Assembly (NCBI GenBank): GCA_030587435.1
Contig: JAUQZC010000122.1
Coordinates: 1 to 11,818, forward strand
From: Candidatus Baldrarchaeota archaeon
Lineage (GTDB): Archaea > Asgardarchaeota > Baldrarchaeia > Baldrarchaeales > DXJG01
Direction: 5' to 3'
Length of the DNA: 11,818 nt
Shown: piece after piece, positions 7,687 to 11,818 of the stretch
Layout of the letters: each line of letters starts with the position of its first letter
Position numbering within the stretch: position 1 is the stretch's first letter
The notes under the pieces: generated by a model
Seen by the model: only the letters and a program-made list of their open reading frames with translations
What the model was told of the DNA's origin: nothing
Database searches by the model: none
Program-made: the position numbers and the translations under genes

Positions 7687-8859
7687 ATGAAGCCAGAGAA
7701 GCCAATAACCAGCAGCAAGCAAAAAGGCTCAAGTCATGTTGCGTTTAGTGGTAAGTCTTTTGAAACAGAGGCTTTAACAGTAATGCTATCGGCATTTGCA
7801 GTACTAGGACTTCTAGACATTATATGGAGTCTTAATGCTGTTACATCTAGCTTTCAGACTCTTCTTAACAACATTACCAGTGGTTTTATATTCCTATTTA
7901 GTATTCTAGGCTTATTTGGACTAATTAGAAAAAACAGTTTTCTAGTTTATCTTTCGCTACTTGCACCAATAACAATTCTAGTTTCTACGATCCAACTCTT
8001 ATTTACTCATGTTAAAACCTTCTCTTACACACTTTCAAGTGCTTCAGAAACACTGATTTTAGCATTAAGTGTAATTTGCATTTATACATCTTATAAAACA
8101 ATATCACGTTCGCAAATACCTCAAAATATTGTTACAGAATATGAACAAAAAACGGAAAGCGAATATACTGTGGAACTCATCGATGTAGTAAAAATATACA
8201 AAGTAGGGCCTATAGAAGTCCCAGCGTTAAATGGTGTAAACCTTAAAGTTAAAAAGGGAGAATTTGTGGCGATAATGGGTCCTTCAGGCTCAGGAAAATC
8301 GACACTACTAAATTTAATAGGTGCTTTAGACCGGCCAACCTCAGGTAAAGTTATCATCGACGGAGTGGACATATCAACGCTTAGCGACGATGAACTTGCA
8401 AAACTGCGTAACAAAAAAATTGGTTTCGTCTTCCAAGCATATAACTTGATTAACAGATCCAAAGTGCTTAGAAACGTTGAGCTGCCTGCACTTATAGGTG
8501 GAATGCCAAAGAAAGAACGTGTAAAGAAAGCTATTCATCTTCTCAAGACATTAGGGCTAGGTGACACGATTCATAGAAAGCCTAAGACATTAAGTGGTGG
8601 CCAGCAACAACGTGTAGCTATTGCTAGGGCGGTTATCAATGATCCAGATATTATTCTAGCTGATGAACCAACAGGGAACCTCGACTCTAAATCAGGTAGA
8701 GAAGTTATGATGTACCTAAGAAAAATGAACAAAGAATTGGGGACAACAGTGATCGTTGTTACCCATGACAGGGAAATCGCTGAGATGGCAGATAGAATAA
8801 TACACATTAAGGACGGAAAAATTGTTGGAGAAGAGGTATTAAGGAGGAATAGGACATGA
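7687..8859 (+). CDS. ABC transporter ATP-binding protein (LolD/MacB type) with N-terminal four-helix membrane domain
   Basis: 390 residues. A short hydrophilic N-terminus is followed by four predicted membrane helices (~30-49, 64-80, 85-107, 121-139), then a linker and an ABC ATPase domain (~162-390). The ATPase has all motifs: Walker A GPSGSGKST (198-206), Q-loop Gln250, signature LSGGQQQR (302-309), Walker B with ADE (E327), and H-loop His360. The ATPase resembles LolD/MacB/FtsE-type proteins, which drive permeases by mechanotransmission rather than channel transport. Such ATPases are normally soluble; a fused N-terminal membrane domain is unusual, and I do not recognise it. The ATG at 7687 is preceded by GGTGA 5 nt upstream; a GTG at 7678 overlaps that sequence. 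It is the first gene of the operon, and its TGA overlaps the next ATG (ATGA). Confidence 0.93.
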   Translation: MKPEKPITSSKQKGSSHVAFSGKSFETEALTVMLSAFAVLGLLDIIWSLNAVTSSFQTLLNNITSGFIFLFSILGLFGLIRKNSFLVYLSLLAPITILVSTIQLLFTHVKTFSYTLSSASETLILALSVICIYTSYKTISRSQIPQNIVTEYEQKTESEYTVELIDVVKIYKVGPIEVPALNGVNLKVKKGEFVAIMGPSGSGKSTLLNLIGALDRPTSGKVIIDGVDISTLSDDELAKLRNKKIGFVFQAYNLINRSKVLRNVELPALIGGMPKKERVKKAIHLLKTLGLGDTIHRKPKTLSGGQQQRVAIARAVINDPDIILADEPTGNLDSKSGREVMMYLRKMNKELGTTVIVVTHDREIAEMADRIIHIKDGKIVGEEVLRRNRT

Positions 8860-10487
8860 AAAAATTATGCGTATTTTTAATTATTGCGATTTTGATGATG
8901 TTCATGGTGAATGTAAGCCTTATGAATGTAGTCCATGCCCACGAATCTGTGGATTTTGAAATACTCAAAGTTGTTTGGGGAACACCTCAGAATAACCCTA
9001 TAATTGTTAACCCTGGTGATACAAATGTACCCTTAACTATATATGTGAAAAACAATTCTAGTGAAAGTCTCGTAGGCGTATATGGAGAATTAAATGTTAC
9101 TGAACCATTTAAACATACTGAAAACAACAACTATACTGCTAGAACCTATGCTACGCCCATTGAAAGTAGTAGCGTTTTAGCACCTACAGGTGAAGTTTTA
9201 CCGTGGGGCACTTTTACCTTAACATACAATTTAAACATAAATAGTACGGCTAAAAAAGGTTATTATCCGTGCACGCTAACAATTTACTATGCATTAAATA
9301 ACAGTGGCAACTACACCCTCGGTGAACCTAAAACATATCATATAACAATTTTTATTTATAATAGGCCGCCAGAAATAGAGTCTTATAGACCTACTGATCT
9401 AAATATCGCTATTTATGTAAATGATAGTGTAGAGTTTTTTGTTAAATGCAGCGATCCGGACAACGATACTTTGAGTTATGAGTGGGCCTTTGATGGCGAA
9501 GTTGTTGCAACTACTAATAACTATACTTACACTCCTACAGAAGATGATATTGGAACTCATAATTTAGAATTTGCAGTTGATGACAGCGAACTTAGAACAA
9601 CGATGACATGGACCATTACCGTTACAAAAACAATCATAACACAAGTTAATGTAAGCAGCAATTATCTTTTCGGTGGTTTTGAAACAGGAGTAAACATAAC
9701 AGTTAAAAATAATGCGTGGGACGGTACCGTTCAGATTTCCTTCGGCATTCAGTCTCCTTTAGTTATCTATGGAAACAGTTCTTGGACATTTAAGTCTGTA
9801 GTTCCCGATCAAGAACTCGCTGTGCCTGTAGTTATTTACGCCCCGAAATCGGCCATAGGTAACACGTTTACAGGAGCCCTAACAATAAGCTATGACGATG
9901 AATATGGGAATAGCTACACAGAAAACCATAATATTGGGTTCGTGGTCAGAGGCCAGGTCTCTATCGTTGCATATGATTGGACAATTATGCCTAACCCTGT
10001 TTCGCCAGGTAAGAAAGTTTCAATTAGTGCTACCCTGCTAAATAAGGGTACAGCAACGGCTATGTTTGTCAACGTGTCAATACAATCAAACGAGATTCTA
10101 ATTTTATCTCAGGGAAGTAGTAACTATGTTGGAGAAGTTGAAGAAAACTCTCCTACACCCTTCACGGTCTCAGCTTACGTGAAACCAGATGTGCAAAATG
10201 GAACCTATCCGATAACAATCATCGTAACATATACAGATGACCTATTTGAAGAACATACATTTAAAATCACAGTAGGAATAACAGTACAAAAAACATCTGA
10301 GAACAATACAGGTTCTGAAGAAGGCCCCAGTTTTATTGACTTACTTTACCGTGGAGGACTAACTATTCTAATAAGCACGGTAGCATTGATCGCAATCATA
10401 ATTATTTATCTTAAGAGGTCTTCAAAACCTATGTCTTCGGCATTCCTATTTATAGAGTGTCCTCGCGGTGATCACAGTGGGCATTAA
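8856..10487 (+). CDS. Secreted, C-terminally anchored multi-Ig-fold (CARDB/PKD, COG1361 S-layer-like) protein
   Basis: 543 residues. The signal peptide is 1-28 (MKKL, long hydrophobic core, VVHA cleavage-like end). Then come about four beta-sandwich domains: ~31-168; a PKD-like domain ~170-257 (PPEIESYRPT start, CSDPDNDTLSYEW core, T-x-T-V end); ~262-365; and a CARDB-like domain ~366-477 (PNPVSPGKKVSISATLLNKGTATA). A short linker leads to one membrane helix (~501-519) and a basic cytoplasmic tail. More than a dozen N-x-S/T sequons fit a glycosylated extracytoplasmic protein. Placed between the ATPase and the permease, it is likely the outer partner of the ABC complex, perhaps in the role taken by MacA in bacteria (inference). 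It overlaps the ATPase gene by 4 bp and the permease by 11 bp. The last ~20 residues are coded across the permease Shine-Dalgarno and look little constrained. Confidence 0.88.
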   Translation: MKKLCVFLIIAILMMFMVNVSLMNVVHAHESVDFEILKVVWGTPQNNPIIVNPGDTNVPLTIYVKNNSSESLVGVYGELNVTEPFKHTENNNYTARTYATPIESSSVLAPTGEVLPWGTFTLTYNLNINSTAKKGYYPCTLTIYYALNNSGNYTLGEPKTYHITIFIYNRPPEIESYRPTDLNIAIYVNDSVEFFVKCSDPDNDTLSYEWAFDGEVVATTNNYTYTPTEDDIGTHNLEFAVDDSELRTTMTWTITVTKTIITQVNVSSNYLFGGFETGVNITVKNNAWDGTVQISFGIQSPLVIYGNSSWTFKSVVPDQELAVPVVIYAPKSAIGNTFTGALTISYDDEYGNSYTENHNIGFVVRGQVSIVAYDWTIMPNPVSPGKKVSISATLLNKGTATAMFVNVSIQSNEILILSQGSSNYVGEVEENSPTPFTVSAYVKPDVQNGTYPITIIVTYTDDLFEEHTFKITVGITVQKTSENNTGSEEGPSFIDLLYRGGLTILISTVALIAIIIIYLKRSSKPMSSAFLFIECPRGDHSGH

Positions 10488-11676
10488 GAAATATCTTTCC
10501 CTTCTACCTCTTTCATTTGAAGCACTTAGGGAACGTAAGCTGCGTTCTATTTTAACTATTCTTATGGTGCTTGTTGGTAGTGGTCTTCTTGTTGCAGTTG
10601 ATGGGAGTAGCACGGGAACCTTAGCTTATATTGACCAACAGTTTTCAAATTTAGGTGCAAATTTAATAATTATGACTCCTCGAGGAACAGATTTTGAAAT
10701 TGATGATAACATCGTTAAGGAAGTTTCCCACATTGAGGGTGTAACTGACGTTATTCCATTTATACAATCAATGGTTCGTATAGAGTCTAGAGGGGAAAGT
10801 CAATCAGTAGTTGCATTGGGGGTGGATCATTCTAAGCTTCATTTAATATTTCCGACTCTTGAATTAGAGGAGGGGAGCCTTGTATCTTACACGGACAGTG
10901 TGGGGATTGTATTAGGAAACATAGTTGCCCACGGCTCAGGTGGAGAAACTTTTGCAACTGTTGGTCAAACGGTGAAATTAAGATATAGTACTACTGTTGA
11001 AGGAGTGCAAGTTGTGTATGAGAAAAGTTTCATTGTCAGAGGAGTGTTAAAATACATAGGTAGTGGTTTAATACCTGTAGATCAAATGGTTTTCATTTCA
11101 CTGCAAGCAGCTAACTCCTTTTTCAATCGTCACGACAAGTATGACGGATTATATATAATAACGTCTGATCCATACTTGAACGAAGAAAACATGTATAAGC
11201 TAAAAGATATGTACGATGTAAATGTTCTTTCGCCACAAACCGTTGTTGAGGTAATTAACCGGGTTAGTGATGCTATTTCTTTCTTCGTAGGTAACATAGC
11301 TACTGTTTCACTTCTTGTTGCTTCAATTGGGATTATTACAACCCTTTGGACCTCTGTTCTTGAAAGAATAAGGGAAATAGGTGTACTTAAATCTATAGGG
11401 TTTAAGGAGAAGGATATTCTTGTTCTTTTCTTAAATGAAGCCGCTATAATAGGTATGATTGGAGGAACATTAGGTTTAGTTTTCGGAGTAGTACTTGCTC
11501 ACATTCTTATGTTAGTTATATCACCTGAATATGCATCTATTATAAAACCCATTTTTACAGTTGAAAGTTTTGCCTCAACATGGGTTCTCAGCGTAGGTTT
11601 AAGCATAATTGCCGGGCTTTACCCCGCTTGGAGAGCATCAAAACTAGACCCAGTAGCAGCGTTGAGACACGAATAA
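10477..11676 (+). CDS. MacB/FtsX-type ABC transporter permease
   Basis: 399 residues with the MacB topology: a cytoplasmic start, TM1 (~24-42), a large extracytoplasmic MacB_PCD domain (~43-262), then three helices (~269-291, 318-347, 366-385). Between TM2 and TM3 is the coupling-helix signature ERIREIGVLKSIGFKEKDI, and the protein ends in the family's usual YPAWRASKLDPVAALRHE. These permeases couple cytoplasmic ATP hydrolysis to movements of the outer domain, exporting peptides or lipids or pulling on lipoproteins. I take GTG at 10477 as start because GGTGA lies 5 nt upstream. A GTG at 10468 overlaps that sequence. The 11-bp overlap with the preceding gene implies translational coupling. One permease plus the ATPase would form a 2+2 complex as in MacB. 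Confidence 0.93.
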   Translation: MGIKKYLSLLPLSFEALRERKLRSILTILMVLVGSGLLVAVDGSSTGTLAYIDQQFSNLGANLIIMTPRGTDFEIDDNIVKEVSHIEGVTDVIPFIQSMVRIESRGESQSVVALGVDHSKLHLIFPTLELEEGSLVSYTDSVGIVLGNIVAHGSGGETFATVGQTVKLRYSTTVEGVQVVYEKSFIVRGVLKYIGSGLIPVDQMVFISLQAANSFFNRHDKYDGLYIITSDPYLNEENMYKLKDMYDVNVLSPQTVVEVINRVSDAISFFVGNIATVSLLVASIGIITTLWTSVLERIREIGVLKSIGFKEKDILVLFLNEAAIIGMIGGTLGLVFGVVLAHILMLVISPEYASIIKPIFTVESFASTWVLSVGLSIIAGLYPAWRASKLDPVAALRHE

Positions 11677-11818
11677 AATATAGAAACAAAGGCTCCGTCA
11701 CAAATGCACAAATTATCCTTAACACAGCTGACCAAGGATTCAAGGTTACAATTAGTATAAATTTTTATCAACACTTTACGATAACATCTAGCAAAGAACA
11801 TGTAAGTGGGTTTGAATA
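11677..11818 (+). other. Unassigned right end; one + frame open to the window edge
   Basis: There is no clear gene after the operon stop. One plus frame is open from inside the permease gene to the edge; after the stop it reads like ...KGSVTNAQIILNTADQGF..., with a beta-strand-like hydrophobic pattern. It has no ATG, GTG or TTG after the permease stop and no Shine-Dalgarno, so it could be chance, a decayed gene or a gene remnant. A TATA-like AGTATAAAT at ~11755-11763 could instead be the promoter of a gene beginning beyond the window. Confidence 0.3.

Noticed and set aside
10425..10487. Possible frameshift at the end of the Ig-fold protein, where the tail becomes unlike the rest
   Set aside because: The membrane helix and basic stop-transfer residues are complete before this point. 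The odd tail is explained by overlap with the permease Shine-Dalgarno and start.
11704..11710. ATGCACA half-site downstream of the ABC operon, matching one arm of the operators
   Set aside because: Only one arm is present with no symmetric partner; a 7-bp match is expected by chance. The same applies to TGCACA at 1205-1210.

Overview
The window is from an archaeon. It encodes a two-domain Cdc48/VAT-type AAA+ ATPase with an archaeal-type N domain. Promoters look like TATA boxes with short leaders. Start sites are preceded by GGTGA or GGGGAGGG Shine-Dalgarno sequences, and several genes appear to begin at TTG, GTG or even CTG. The DNA is AT-rich throughout, with no obvious compositional island. 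The mix of a V4R-domain regulator, a MacB-type ABC operon with an S-layer-like secreted partner, and small winged-helix proteins resembles uncultivated Thermoproteota/Bathyarchaeia-like genomes, but the lineage cannot be fixed from this sequence. No rRNA, tRNA, CRISPR array or insertion sequence was seen.

Left part (1-2660): a coiled-coil protein with a C-terminal winged helix (124-831, +), a small zinc-ribbon protein (minus), a winged-helix protein whose best Shine-Dalgarno points to a CTG start (minus), a gamma-class carbonic anhydrase-like hexapeptide protein (+), and a small ferritin-like protein of the encapsulated-ferritin type (minus). Centre (2821-6781): a CoA-disulfide reductase/NADH oxidase-type flavoprotein (minus) and a divergent cdc48 gene (+), separated by about 390 bp that holds promoters, a TTTAC/GTAAA repeat cluster and a possible 18-codon ORF. 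The ferritin-like protein and the flavoprotein could both serve redox or iron homeostasis, but each has its own promoter.

Right part (6782-11676): the most interesting block. A winged-helix regulator with a V4R-type ligand-binding domain (minus) is divergent from a three-gene operon with overlapping reading frames. The operon encodes (1) an ABC ATPase of the LolD/MacB type fused to an N-terminal four-helix membrane domain, (2) a secreted, heavily N-glycosylatable, multi-Ig-fold protein with a C-terminal membrane anchor, and (3) a MacB/FtsX-type permease. The divergent promoter region carries two 16-bp TGTGCAT-NN-ATGCACA palindromes, 41 bp centre to centre. One lies between the two opposing TATA boxes and the other over the predicted operon transcription start. 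Regulator, operators and operon together look like a ligand-switched cell-envelope transport or mechanotransmission system. The last 142 bp hold no confidently called gene, but one + frame stays open to the window edge.
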